Notes: generated by a model from the sequence alone, not told the origin. A stretch of 24,287 nucleotides of DNA from Opitutia bacterium UBA4654 (GCA_002405555.1 DHMA01000221.1:1-24287); one strand, 5' to 3'; shown: positions 14,625-23,320, numbered from the stretch's first letter. Program-made: numbers and translations.

Positions 14625-16079
14625 ATGAAACCTGTAATATTCAATAACACGGTTTTGCGCGACGGACACCAGTCGCTTGCGGCAACCCGCATGACGACCG
14701 ACATGATGCTTCCCGCGTGCCCGATTCTCGATTCCATGGGCTTCGGCGCGCTCGAAACATGGGGCGGCGCAACGATAGATTCGGGGCTTCGCTTCCTCGG
14801 CGAATTCCCGTTCGACAGGCTCGACGCCCTCAAAAAGGCGTGCCCGAAGACAAAGCACATGATGCTTTTCAGGGGGCAGAACATCGTCGCCTACGCGCAC
14901 TTCCCCGACGACGTCGTTCAGGCGTTCGTCAAGGCGTCGGCAAAGCACGGAATGGACATTTTCCGCATCTTCGACGCGCTCAACGACCCCCGCAACCTCG
15001 AATGCGCAATCAAGGCGGTAAACGAGGCGGGCAAAGAGGCGCACGGCACAATCTGCTACACGAAAAGCCCCGTCCACACGGTCGAAAGCTTTGTAAAACT
15101 GGGCTGCCAGCTTGAAGACTTGGGCTGCTCGGCGGTGGTAATCAAGGACATGGCGGGGCTTATCCCGCCGTACGTCACCTACGAAATCGTCAAGGGCTTG
15201 AAGAAAAACATCAAGATTCCCGTGTGGCTGCACACGCACGACACCGCGGGAATGGGCGCGGTTTCCTACTACGCGGCAATCGACGCGGGCGTTGACGCGG
15301 TCGACGTCTCGATTTCGCCTTTCGCAAACGGCACGGGCCAGCCCGACACAGCCCGCATGCTCGCAATGCTCGAAGACCACGAAAGAAAGCCCGACTACGA
15401 CCTCAAAAAACTCGCCGAACTGCGCGAATATTTCAAGGGCGTCTACGACAAGCTCGGCTTCTACGAAAACCCGAAAAACGAGGTTATCGACACCGACGCG
15501 CTCGTCTACCAAGTCCCCGGCGGCATGCTTTCGAACTTCCGCGTACAGCTCAAAGAGCAGAAAATGGAGGACAAGTTCGAGGAGGTTTTTGCGGAAGTCC
15601 CCTATGTCCGCGAAAAGCTCGGCTGGATTCCGCTCGTAACGCCGACTTCGCAGATTGTCGGCACGCAGGCGATGATGAACGTGAAGTTCGGACGCTGGAA
15701 GATGTTTACGCCGCAGGCAATGGACATCGCCCTCGGCTACTACGGGCGCACGCCCGCTCCCGTCGACCCCGAAGTCCGCGCGCTGGCGCAGAAGATTTCG
15801 GGCAAAGAGCCCATCGACTGCCGCCCCGCCGACCTCAAATCCGCGGGCATGGAAGACCTGCGCAAGCAGCTCCGCGCAAAGGGAATCAAGGACGACGACG
15901 AACATTGCGTCATCTACGCCATGTTCCCGCAGCAGCTCGAAGACCTCTACACGAAGCCGCGCGACGCCTACAAACTCAAATCGCCCGCCGACAAGAAACC
16001 CGCGGGCGCGGGCGTTTCGCCGCAGAAGTTCGACATCACAATCGACGGCGTAAAGAAGCACGTCGAAGTGAGCATGTAG
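14625..16079 (+). CDS. Stand-alone carboxyltransferase subunit (OadA / transcarboxylase 5S type), no biotin domain
   Basis: 484 residues from ATG at 14625 (MKPVIFNNTVLRDGHQSL); an upstream in-frame ATG at 14514 adds only unconserved sequence. It moves a carboxyl group between biotin and pyruvate/oxaloacetate. The HMGL-like TIM barrel (about 1-290) has the metal and active-site residues D13 (RDGHQS), the carboxylatable K174 (VVIKDMAG) and H203/H205 (LHTHDTAG). The conserved PYC_OADA domain follows (about 300-460, with PGGMLSN and LVTPTSQIVGTQA). OadA (about 590 aa) continues into a biotinyl domain; this protein stops after FDITIDGVKKHVEVSM, the usual linker to that domain. It is therefore like the 5S subunit of Propionibacterium transcarboxylase, needing a separate carrier. 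It could serve oxaloacetate decarboxylase, transcarboxylase or pyruvate carboxylase; no partner gene is nearby. Confidence 0.9.
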   Translation: MKPVIFNNTVLRDGHQSLAATRMTTDMMLPACPILDSMGFGALETWGGATIDSGLRFLGEFPFDRLDALKKACPKTKHMMLFRGQNIVAYAHFPDDVVQAFVKASAKHGMDIFRIFDALNDPRNLECAIKAVNEAGKEAHGTICYTKSPVHTVESFVKLGCQLEDLGCSAVVIKDMAGLIPPYVTYEIVKGLKKNIKIPVWLHTHDTAGMGAVSYYAAIDAGVDAVDVSISPFANGTGQPDTARMLAMLEDHERKPDYDLKKLAELREYFKGVYDKLGFYENPKNEVIDTDALVYQVPGGMLSNFRVQLKEQKMEDKFEEVFAEVPYVREKLGWIPLVTPTSQIVGTQAMMNVKFGRWKMFTPQAMDIALGYYGRTPAPVDPEVRALAQKISGKEPIDCRPADLKSAGMEDLRKQLRAKGIKDDDEHCVIYAMFPQQLEDLYTKPRDAYKLKSPADKKPAGAGVSPQKFDITIDGVKKHVEVSM

Positions 16080-16103
16080 CGCGGGCGGGGCTTTCCCGTT
16101 CCG

Positions 16104-16137
16104 AAACGCCGGCCGCAATGGTTCGGCGTTTTTTTTT
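16104..16137 (+). terminator. Rho-independent terminator of the carboxyltransferase gene
   Basis: AAACGCCG (16104-16111) pairs with CGGCGTTT (16124-16131) around a 12-base loop, with Ts continuing to 16137. It starts 24 bases after the stop codon. Confidence 0.88.
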
Positions 16138-16195
16138 GCGCAATGCCGATTTTGATGTTTCAATTTTCCCGACTTTGCCTTAACTTTGTCGGCTT

Positions 16196-17083
16196 ATGGG
16201 ACGGATTTTTCTTTTTTGCGCCGCTCTTGCCGCCTGCCTTTTGACGGCGGCTTGCGGAACTTTCCAACGCACGGTGGAAGTGCGCGACGCCGACACGGGT
16301 GTTCCCGTATCGGGAGCGTTTGTGTACGCCTCCACCGCCGACATCGTCGCGCCTTTCGCGCCGTGCGGGCTTTACAAGACGGACGCTTCGGGCAGGGTAA
16401 AGATAGACGAAACCGCCCGCGTCCTGACGATAATTTCGGGCAAGGAGGGCTACGGCTTGGCGACGGTCTGCGACGAGGGCATAAAAATCGGCGACGAGCT
16501 TAAAACAGAGTTGAAGCTCAAGCGCGAAAATCCGTCCGCCCGCCACCCCGCGCGGGTCTTGGCGTTCAGGGCGTTCCCCTCCGACGCGGGCGAAATCGTC
16601 AACGAAATGTCGGCGTACTTCGGCAGGCGCAACACAATCATGACGACAATCGGGCAGGAGTATGTGATAGACGCAAAGTTCGTCGTGCGCGACCACTCCA
16701 CAAAACGCCCGATTCCCGACGCCATGGTGCACGTCCGCCAGCGCATGCCGCTTTTCGGACAGCGCGAGTACGTCGTGGCGGCGGATTCAAAAGGCGTTGC
16801 GACAGTGCCGCTCGAACTCAACTACGCGAGGCTTGTTGTGGACGCGGGCAAAGAGGGCTACGCCCCCACGAAAAAGTTTTCGCCCGACCTCTACAAACAC
16901 GGCGTCTACTACGTGGAGCTTTCCCGAAAGCCCCGCGCGGGAGACTCCGCAAGACCCGTGATGGTGGTTTCCGACACTTCCGAATTTTCGCGCCGCCAGA
17001 CCGACATTCCCGTTTGGGAGCGTTTCAAAAAATACTACTACAAGGCGGGCGGAACAATAAAATACATAAGCGAAACCCGATAG
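16196..17083 (+). CDS. Lipoprotein with two carboxypeptidase-regulatory-like (Ig-type) domains
   Basis: 295 residues. The N-terminus is a lipoprotein signal: a basic start, a hydrophobic core and the lipobox LTAAC with the acylated Cys at 20, so it should be membrane-anchored. Two domains of transthyretin/carboxypeptidase-regulatory type follow: TVEVRDADTGVPVSGAFVYAS (from about 26) and KFVVRDHSTKRPIPDAMVHV (from about 160). Each runs on to a turn such as TDASGRVKI or ADSKGVATV and a strand ending in KEGYG / KEGYA. The last ~50 residues are basic with no recognised motif. It is flanked by terminators on both sides and is thus probably monocistronic. The function is unknown; such domains are usually structural or binding modules. 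Confidence 0.83.
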   Translation: MGRIFLFCAALAACLLTAACGTFQRTVEVRDADTGVPVSGAFVYASTADIVAPFAPCGLYKTDASGRVKIDETARVLTIISGKEGYGLATVCDEGIKIGDELKTELKLKRENPSARHPARVLAFRAFPSDAGEIVNEMSAYFGRRNTIMTTIGQEYVIDAKFVVRDHSTKRPIPDAMVHVRQRMPLFGQREYVVAADSKGVATVPLELNYARLVVDAGKEGYAPTKKFSPDLYKHGVYYVELSRKPRAGDSARPVMVVSDTSEFSRRQTDIPVWERFKKYYYKAGGTIKYISETR

Positions 17084-17142
17084 GCTGCGCGGTCTTGTCT
17101 GCCGCGGACGGGCGTTCCGCCGCGCATCGGGGGCTTTCCGCG

Positions 17143-17165
17143 CTTCCGCTTTTTGCGGAAGTTTT
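17143..17165 (+). terminator. Terminator of the lipoprotein gene
   Basis: CTTCCGC (17143-17149), loop TTTTT, GCGGAAG (17155-17161), then TTTT. The perfect 7-bp stem separates the lipoprotein gene from the nuo operon. I see no gene in 17084-17339, in particular nothing resembling nuoA. Confidence 0.65.
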
Positions 17166-17291
17166 GAGGCTTTTTTGCGGCGGCGCGGGGCGGTCTTTCC
17201 GATTGGAACGCGGGCGTTTGCGCAACCACTTTCCGGCGGGTTTGCAAGAAAAATCCGCCCGCTTGCGCAATTTTTAATAGTTAAAAATTTG

Positions 17292-17319
17292 TTGAGTTTT
17301 CGTTTGGGTCGCTTAGCAT
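17292..17319 (+). promoter_or_regulatory. Candidate promoter of the nuo operon
   Basis: TTGAGT (17292-17297), a 16-base spacer and TAGCAT (17314-17319). It lies in an AT-rich patch, and transcription would start about 14 bases before the nuoB ATG. The boxes match the consensus only moderately. Confidence 0.35.
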
Positions 17320-17339
17320 GGGTGCCGATTTTTTTCATT

Positions 17340-17849
17340 ATGGATAAGTGTATTCAGCAAGGATTCGACGCAAAAAGCGAGCAGGGCTTTGTCTACACAA
17401 AGCTGGACGCGGTTATAAACTGGGTCAGGGCGAACTCGATTTGGCCGCAGCCGATGGGGCTTGCGTGTTGCGCAATCGAACTCATGGCGGTCGGCGGCTC
17501 GCGCTTCGACATCGCAAGATTCGGCATGGAAGTCATGCGCTTCTCCCCGCGCCAGAGCGACTGCATGATTGTCGCGGGAACGGTAACCTACAAAATGGCG
17601 GGTTCAATCAAGCGCGTGTACGACCAAATGGCGGCTCCCAAGTGGGTGGTGGCGATGGGCGCGTGCGCGTGCTCTGGCGGCATGTTCCGCACTTATTCGA
17701 CATTGCAGGGCGTAGATAAAATCATTCCAGTGGACGTCTACGTAGGCGGCTGCCCGACGCGCCCCGAAGCCCTGCTCGACGCGCTCGTTTCTCTTCAAAA
17801 CAAAATCCGCGGCGACCATTCCGCAAGGGAACTTTTCGCAAAACAATAG
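17340..17849 (+). CDS. nuoB: NADH-quinone oxidoreductase subunit B
   Basis: 169 residues. NuoB holds the terminal [4Fe-4S] cluster N2 that passes electrons to quinone in complex I. The cluster ligands are visible: C43-C44 in GLACCAIELMAVGGSRFD, C109 in GACACSGG and C138 in VGGCPTRPEA. ATG at 17340 (MDKCIQQGF) is chosen because the frame's upstream extension has no family similarity and crosses the candidate promoter. An extra Cys stands at 111, where Ser or Asn is more usual. It is the first gene of the run; nuoA, which normally precedes it, is absent. nuoC follows after eight bases. Confidence 0.96.
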   Translation: MDKCIQQGFDAKSEQGFVYTKLDAVINWVRANSIWPQPMGLACCAIELMAVGGSRFDIARFGMEVMRFSPRQSDCMIVAGTVTYKMAGSIKRVYDQMAAPKWVVAMGACACSGGMFRTYSTLQGVDKIIPVDVYVGGCPTRPEALLDALVSLQNKIRGDHSARELFAKQ

Positions 17850-17857
17850 GGTTCGAT

Positions 17858-18469
17858 ATGGAAAAAGAAAAAATACTTTCCGAACTGCCGTTTCTGGCGG
17901 AGCGCAAAAGCGCGGACGGAATGCCCTCGTTCGACTGCCGCCCCGAAGACCTCGTAAAAGCCGCGCAGGTTCTGCGCGACAAATTCGAATTCCAGAGCCT
18001 CAACGACATCTCCGCGGTCGATTTCGGCGCGAACCTCGCAAGCCGCCGCTTCGGCGCGGTCTACCATTTCTTCTCGCACACGCAAAAATGCTATCTGCGC
18101 CTTGTCTCCGTCTGCGAAAGCGCGGAAGAGCCGAAACTGCCGTCGCTCTGCCCCGTGTTCAAGGGGGCGGACTGGCTCGAACGCGAGGCTTTCGACATGA
18201 TGGGAATCGTTTTCGAGGGGCACCCGCGCCTTGCGAGAATCCTCATGTGGGACTCGTACCCGTGGCACCCGCTCCGCAAAGACTTTCCCCTCGAAGGCAG
18301 GGAAGCCCCGCTTCCGCCGACTTTCGAGGGCAACGAAAACGCGACGAAAGTCGTTCCCGCGCCCGAAGAGGGCGGGCCTTTCCATTCGCCGTCGGGCGGC
18401 GTGAAGTTCGTCGCCCAAAAAGAGCCGCGCAGCCGCAGAACGCAGTGCGACTCTTCCGACAACATTTAA
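17858..18469 (+). CDS. nuoC: NADH-quinone oxidoreductase subunit C
   Basis: 203 residues, the 30-kDa-type subunit of the complex I connecting module on the cytoplasmic side, separate from NuoD (not the NuoCD fusion of E. coli). The family signature is present: WLEREAFDMMGIVFEGHP from 106, then RILMWDSYPWHPLRKDFPL. The end (about 150-203) is a low-similarity extension with GGPFHSPSG and QKEPRS. It is spaced 8 bases from nuoB and 13 from nuoD. Confidence 0.95.
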   Translation: MEKEKILSELPFLAERKSADGMPSFDCRPEDLVKAAQVLRDKFEFQSLNDISAVDFGANLASRRFGAVYHFFSHTQKCYLRLVSVCESAEEPKLPSLCPVFKGADWLEREAFDMMGIVFEGHPRLARILMWDSYPWHPLRKDFPLEGREAPLPPTFEGNENATKVVPAPEEGGPFHSPSGGVKFVAQKEPRSRRTQCDSSDNI

Positions 18470-18482
18470 GCCCTTTCAAGAG

Positions 18483-19700
18483 ATGGAAAAAGAATTCACA
18501 TATCCCGAACCCGCGTCGCTTGCGGAGGACAGACTCGGCGAAAAAATGATTGTAAACATCGGGCCGTCGCACCCCGCAACCCACGGCGTGCTGCGCATGA
18601 AGCTCGAACTTGACGGCGACCTCATCACCCGCGCCGACCCGATTGTCGGACAGCTCCACAGGGGGCAGGAGAAAGTCGCCGAAAACCTCACCTACAACCA
18701 GTTCATTCCCTTTACCGACAGGCTCGACTACCTTGCGCCGATGTGCAACAACATCGCATTTGCCCTTTGCGTCGAGAAAATCGCGGGAATCGAGATAACC
18801 GAACGCTGCAAGGCAATCCGCGTTATCTGCTGCGAGCTTTCGCGCATAGCAAGCCACTTGGTAGGCCTTGCCGCCTACGGCATGGACGCCGGCTCGTGGA
18901 CGGTCTTCATGTACTGCTTCACCCAGCGCGAAAAACTCATGACGCTTTTCGAACAGCTCACGGGCGCGCGCATGACGTCCTCCTACGCGAGAATCGGCGG
19001 GCTTGCCCGCGACATTCCCGACGGCTGGCTCGGCAACGTAAACGCGTTCGCAAACCAGTTTCTGCCCGCGCTCGACGAAATCGACGCGCTGATTACGCGC
19101 AACAAAATCTTCGTAGACCGCGCCGCGGGAATCGGCGTTGTCAGCGCGGAGCAGGCTATGCAGTGGGGGCTTACGGGCGCGAACCTCAGGGGCAGCGGCG
19201 TCGCCGACGACCTCCGCAAAGACCTTCCCTACCTCGGCTACGAAAACTACGAGTTCGACGTTCCCATCGGCGTCCACGGCGACTGCTACGACCGCTGGCT
19301 TGTCCGCATAGAGGAAATGCGCCAGAGTATCCGCATTGTGCGTCAGGCGATAGAAAAAATGCCCGACGGCGCGGTGAACATTTCCGACCCGAAAATAGTC
19401 CTGCCCAAAAAGGACAAGGTTCTGCGCGACATGGAGGATTTGATTAACAACTTCGTCCTCACAACGCAGGGCCCCGACATTCCCGCGGGCGAGGCGTACT
19501 TCGAGGCGGAGAACCCCAAGGGCGCGCTCGGATTCTTCGTGATGTCGAAAGGCGGCGGAGTTCCGTACAGGGTTAAGGTTCGCGCGCCGTCGTTCGTGAG
19601 CCTCTCGGCGATGCAGGAAATTCTGCCGGGGCACCACATGAGCGACATGGCGGTAATTTTAGGCTCGTTCGACTTCGTTCTCGGCGAGTGCGACAGGTAA
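18483..19700 (+). CDS. nuoD: NADH-quinone oxidoreductase subunit D
   Basis: 405 residues, the 49-kDa-type subunit related to the large subunit of [NiFe] hydrogenases. With NuoB it forms the quinone pocket. Visible motifs are GPSHPATHGVLR (27-38), with the quinone-site His, DPIVGQLHRGQEK, and the NuoD-type end VILGSFDFVLGECDR. The hydrogenase Ni-binding cysteines are absent, as expected. There is no sign of truncation, and nuoE follows 18 bases later behind a strong AGGAG ribosome binding site (19708-19712). Confidence 0.97.
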   Translation: MEKEFTYPEPASLAEDRLGEKMIVNIGPSHPATHGVLRMKLELDGDLITRADPIVGQLHRGQEKVAENLTYNQFIPFTDRLDYLAPMCNNIAFALCVEKIAGIEITERCKAIRVICCELSRIASHLVGLAAYGMDAGSWTVFMYCFTQREKLMTLFEQLTGARMTSSYARIGGLARDIPDGWLGNVNAFANQFLPALDEIDALITRNKIFVDRAAGIGVVSAEQAMQWGLTGANLRGSGVADDLRKDLPYLGYENYEFDVPIGVHGDCYDRWLVRIEEMRQSIRIVRQAIEKMPDGAVNISDPKIVLPKKDKVLRDMEDLINNFVLTTQGPDIPAGEAYFEAENPKGALGFFVMSKGGGVPYRVKVRAPSFVSLSAMQEILPGHHMSDMAVILGSFDFVLGECDR

Positions 19701-19718
19701 TTTTTTTAGGAGCTGAAA

Positions 19719-20270
19719 ATGGAAATCAATTCGGAATTGGAAGCCAAGTGCGACGCGATTATCGCGCAGTATCCGCAAAAGCGGTCGGCGGCGATGATTC
19801 TAATGCACCTCATTCAGGAGACATTCGGATATTTCGACGACTCCGCAATAAAGTTCGCGGCGGGCAAGCTCGGCGTCGAACCCGTTGACGTCTACGGAAT
19901 GCTCTCGTTCTACCCGATGTACTCGCAGGAGCCGCGCGGGCGAATCCACATAAAAGTGTGCCGCACGCTCTCGTGCGCGATGGCGGGCTCTATAAAGCTC
20001 GGACACGAATTGGCGAAGCGCATAGGCTGCCCCGTCGGCGAAACGCGCGGAATCTACACGCTCGAATTTGTGGAATGTCTGGGCAACTGCGTGAAAGGCC
20101 CGAACGTTCAGGTAAACGACAAGCTCTTCGAGAGAGTCGTGCCCGAAGACGCCGAAAAATTCGTCGAAAAACTCGGCGAGCTTGACAAAAACGGCGAACT
20201 CGACCCGAAGTCGGCCTTCGACGCCCCGCAGGGCGGCGGAGATTTCAATTCACCCGCATACAAAGGCTAA
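19719..20270 (+). CDS. nuoE: NADH-quinone oxidoreductase subunit E
   Basis: 183 residues, a thioredoxin-like [2Fe-2S] subunit of the NADH-oxidising module. The ligands are C81 and C86 (CRTLSCAMAG) and C120 and C124 (VECLGNCVKGP), the normal Cx4C...Cx3C arrangement. A helical N-terminal half (KRSAAMILMHLIQETFGY) is as in the family, and there is a short acidic/Gly-rich C-terminal tail. The good Shine-Dalgarno at 19708-19712 suggests stronger or independent translation here within the operon. nuoF begins three bases after the stop. Confidence 0.96.
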   Translation: MEINSELEAKCDAIIAQYPQKRSAAMILMHLIQETFGYFDDSAIKFAAGKLGVEPVDVYGMLSFYPMYSQEPRGRIHIKVCRTLSCAMAGSIKLGHELAKRIGCPVGETRGIYTLEFVECLGNCVKGPNVQVNDKLFERVVPEDAEKFVEKLGELDKNGELDPKSAFDAPQGGGDFNSPAYKG

Positions 20271-20273
20271 ACA

Positions 20274-21638
20274 ATGGCTGCCGAACAAACACGAATCATT
20301 TACGAGCACATCGACTTGGAGGGCTGGAATACCTCGGTCGAAAAATACGTCTCGGCGGGCGGGTACAGAATTCTGTCCGAAACCGTCAAGCGCAATCCCG
20401 CCGACCTCTGCGCGGAAATGCTGAAATCGAACCTGCGCGGACGCGGCGGGGCGGGATTCCCAATCGGAATGAAGTGGAAATTCATCGACCGCAAAAGCGG
20501 AAAGCCCGTCTACCTCATAGCGAACGCCGACGAATCCGAACCGGGAACGTGCAAGGACAGGCTCGTAATCTATCAGGACCCGCACAAGCTCATAGAGGGC
20601 ATGATGTGCGCCGCATACGCAATCGGCGCGGCGCAGGCGTTCATTTATATTAGAGGCGAGTACACCAACGGATACCGCGTTCTAATCAAGGCAATCGAAG
20701 AGGCGAAAGCCAAAAACTTCGTCGGCAAAAACATCTGCGGAAGCGGCTACTCCTGCGAGCTTACCGTTTGCCGAGGCGCGGGCTGCTACGTCTGCGGCGA
20801 GGAAACGGGGCTTATCCAGTCGCTCGCGGGAAAGCGCGCAAACCCGCGCATCAAGCCGCCGTACTTCCCCGCGGTCATGGGGCTTTACGACTGCCCGACG
20901 GTCGTCAACAACGTGGAGTCGCTCTGCTGGGTGCCCGTGGTTTTCGACAAGGGCGGCGAATACGTCTCGAAGCTCGGCGCGCCCGCCGACCCCGGCACGC
21001 ACGTCTGGGGCGTCAGCGGGCTTGTCCAGAAACCCGGCCGCTACGAAATCCTCACAGGCTCGTGCACGCTCGGCGAACTTCTCTACGACCTCTGCGGCGG
21101 CCCGCTCGCGGGGCGCAGATTCAAGGCGGTTATCCCGGGCGGCTCGTCGATGAAAATCCTCAAATGGGACGACAAGTATAAAATTACAAACCCCGACGGC
21201 TCCATAACCGAAATGCGCACGGAGGACATTCCCCTCGACGCCGTATCGTTCCAGAAATGCGGAACGGCAATCGGCTCGTGCGGCATAATCGTCATGGACA
21301 ACACAATAGACATGGCTGAGGCTCTCGCGAACCTGTGCCAGTTCTACGCGCACGAAAGTTGCGGACAGTGCACGCCCTGCCGCGAGGGCACCCAGTGGCT
21401 CGCGCGGATTTCGCGCCGCATCTGCGAGGGCTGGGGACGCAAGGAGGACGTCGAACTTCTCAAAAGCGTCGCCGACAACATCTGCGGACGCACGATTTGC
21501 GCCCTCGGCGAAGGCTCGGCGTGGCCGGTGCAAAGCAACGTCGGCAAGTTCAAAGAGGAATACTACGAGAAAATCCGCCGTCAGGAGACCGTCGGAGGTC
21601 AGGCGAGGGCGGACAACAACGCATACAGGCTCATTTAG
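20274..21638 (+). CDS. nuoF: NADH-quinone oxidoreductase subunit F (NADH/FMN subunit)
   Basis: 454 residues. It binds NADH and FMN and carries cluster N3, the entry point for electrons. The glycine-rich nucleotide loop is GRGGAGFP (56-63), followed by NADESEPGT for flavin/NADH binding. The N3 cluster ligands are C363, C366 and C369 in ESCGQCTPCREG, plus C409 in TICALGEG. The length is standard (E. coli 445). NuoF is related to HydB/HndC of bifurcating hydrogenases, but the surrounding NuoB-C-D-G-H genes make complex I clear. The gene begins three bases after nuoE and ends two bases before nuoG. Confidence 0.97.
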   Translation: MAAEQTRIIYEHIDLEGWNTSVEKYVSAGGYRILSETVKRNPADLCAEMLKSNLRGRGGAGFPIGMKWKFIDRKSGKPVYLIANADESEPGTCKDRLVIYQDPHKLIEGMMCAAYAIGAAQAFIYIRGEYTNGYRVLIKAIEEAKAKNFVGKNICGSGYSCELTVCRGAGCYVCGEETGLIQSLAGKRANPRIKPPYFPAVMGLYDCPTVVNNVESLCWVPVVFDKGGEYVSKLGAPADPGTHVWGVSGLVQKPGRYEILTGSCTLGELLYDLCGGPLAGRRFKAVIPGGSSMKILKWDDKYKITNPDGSITEMRTEDIPLDAVSFQKCGTAIGSCGIIVMDNTIDMAEALANLCQFYAHESCGQCTPCREGTQWLARISRRICEGWGRKEDVELLKSVADNICGRTICALGEGSAWPVQSNVGKFKEEYYEKIRRQETVGGQARADNNAYRLI

Positions 21639-21640
21639 CG

Positions 21641-23317
21641 ATGGACAAGAAAACCGTAAACGTAAACATAAACGGCACAGACTACACCGTCGAAGCGGGG
21701 CGCAATGTCCTCGAAACGTGCCGAAGCTTGGGAATCGAAATTCCGTTCTTTTGCTACCACCCGAATTTGAAGGTTGCGGGTTCGTGCAGAATGTGCCTTG
21801 TGTACACGGGCATGCCCGCGCGCGACAGGGCGACGGGCGAACTCATTAAAAACCCCGACGGCTCGCAGAAAATAGCGTGGGCGCCCAAGCCGTCGATTTC
21901 CTGCGGAACGAACGTCGCCGAGGGCATGCACGTCATCACCGACAGCGACGCAGTGAAGGACTGCCGCAGAAGCGTCCTCGAATTCCTTTTGCTCAACCAC
22001 CCGCTCGACTGCCCCATCTGCGACAAGGCCGGCGAATGCAAACTCCAAGAGTACACGCACGCGTACGGCAACGCGGAATCGCGATACGTCGAGCGCAAAA
22101 ACGTAAAGCCCAAAAAGGTCGATGTCGAGGGGAAAATCATGCTCGACGCCGAACGCTGCATTCAGTGCTCGCGCTGTATCCGCTTCTGCAACGAATTCAT
22201 AGGGCACAGCATTTTCGGCTTCACGAAGCGCGGCTCGAAAACCGAAATTTCGGTCTATCCCGAAACGGACAACGACAGCAACTATTTGATTAACGTCTCC
22301 GACGGCTGCCCCGTGGGCGCACTCACCGAAAAGGCGTTCCGCTTCAAGATGAGAACGTGGTTCTTGAAGACCACCGACAGCATTTGCGCCGAAAGCAGCG
22401 CGGGCGTCAACACGCGCGTGTGGTCGCGCAACGGCGAAATCTACCGCATCACCCCGCGCCGCAACGACGCCGTGAACGACATGTTCATGAGCGATTCGGG
22501 CAGATACGTTTTCCGCCGCTTCAAGCAGGAAAACAGGCTCGCCCGCGCGCGCATAGACTCGTCTCCGTGCGAGCTTTCCTACGCGGCGGACAGGTGCGTT
22601 GAAATTCTCAAACTCGGAAAAGTGGCGATTGTCGCAAACGCGTGGCAGACGCTCGAAGAACAGTACGCAATCGCCGAGCTTGCAAAGTCGTGCAAGGCGG
22701 AAGTCTTCATTGCCTCGCACACCGACGACGACGACGGCAAACTCGTTTCCGCCGACCGCACGCCCAACATGCGCGGCGCGTTCATCACGGGCTTGACAAA
22801 AGCCTACCCGCCGTCCGACCTCTCCGACCTCGTGCTGAAAATCCGCGCGGGCGACGTGAAAACGGTTCTTTGCTTCCGCGAAAACTTGCAGGCGTTGGGC
22901 TTCGACGCAAAGGATTTCAAGTCGGCGAACGTCGTCTACTGCGGCGCGCTCGAAAACGAAACGAGCGCGGCGGCGAAAATCTGCGTTCCGCTCCGAAGCG
23001 AATTCGAAAAGCGCGGGCTGTGGGTCAACCGCCAGTTCCGCGTACAGAAATTTGAAAAGGCGGTCGAGCCGCAAAAGGGCACGGTTGACGACCTCGAATT
23101 TATAATGTCGCTTTTGCGCGACCTCACGGGGGCGTCGTTCGCGATTCCGTCGGTGGACGAAATCCGCCGCGTGATGGCGTCGAAGATTCCCGCGCTTGCG
23201 GACTGCGCCGAGGTGGGTTCGCAGGGCAGGCAGATTGACGGCTCGGCGTTCGCGGGCGTGGACTTCCCCGAAGCCGACGCAATCCACTTTACTAAAAACC
23301 AGCACGCCAAGGATTGA
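21641..23317 (+). CDS. nuoG: NADH-quinone oxidoreductase subunit G, short form
   Basis: 558 residues from ATG at 21641, two bases after nuoF. The N-terminal ferredoxin region is complete: [2Fe-2S] ligands C38, C49, C52 and C88; the His-Cys cluster H120, C124, C127 and C133 (HPLDCPIC); and a further 4Fe-4S site with C173, C176 and C179 and C223 (GCPVGAL). The molybdopterin-oxidoreductase-like part starts near 240 (ICAESSAGVNTRVWSRNGEIYRITPR) but covers only about 300 residues, against roughly 650 in the ~900-residue E. coli protein. No N7 cluster motif is visible. The end of the gene is clean, and the frame runs into nuoH three bases later, so this looks like a genuine short form rather than a frameshift. 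Confidence 0.93.
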   Translation: MDKKTVNVNINGTDYTVEAGRNVLETCRSLGIEIPFFCYHPNLKVAGSCRMCLVYTGMPARDRATGELIKNPDGSQKIAWAPKPSISCGTNVAEGMHVITDSDAVKDCRRSVLEFLLLNHPLDCPICDKAGECKLQEYTHAYGNAESRYVERKNVKPKKVDVEGKIMLDAERCIQCSRCIRFCNEFIGHSIFGFTKRGSKTEISVYPETDNDSNYLINVSDGCPVGALTEKAFRFKMRTWFLKTTDSICAESSAGVNTRVWSRNGEIYRITPRRNDAVNDMFMSDSGRYVFRRFKQENRLARARIDSSPCELSYAADRCVEILKLGKVAIVANAWQTLEEQYAIAELAKSCKAEVFIASHTDDDDGKLVSADRTPNMRGAFITGLTKAYPPSDLSDLVLKIRAGDVKTVLCFRENLQALGFDAKDFKSANVVYCGALENETSAAAKICVPLRSEFEKRGLWVNRQFRVQKFEKAVEPQKGTVDDLEFIMSLLRDLTGASFAIPSVDEIRRVMASKIPALADCAEVGSQGRQIDGSAFAGVDFPEADAIHFTKNQHAKD

Positions 23318-23320
23318 TTT

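Noticed and set aside
17175..17339. Longer NuoB reading frame
   Set aside because: The extension crosses a promoter-like region and shows no similarity. ATG at 17340 gives a normal NuoB.
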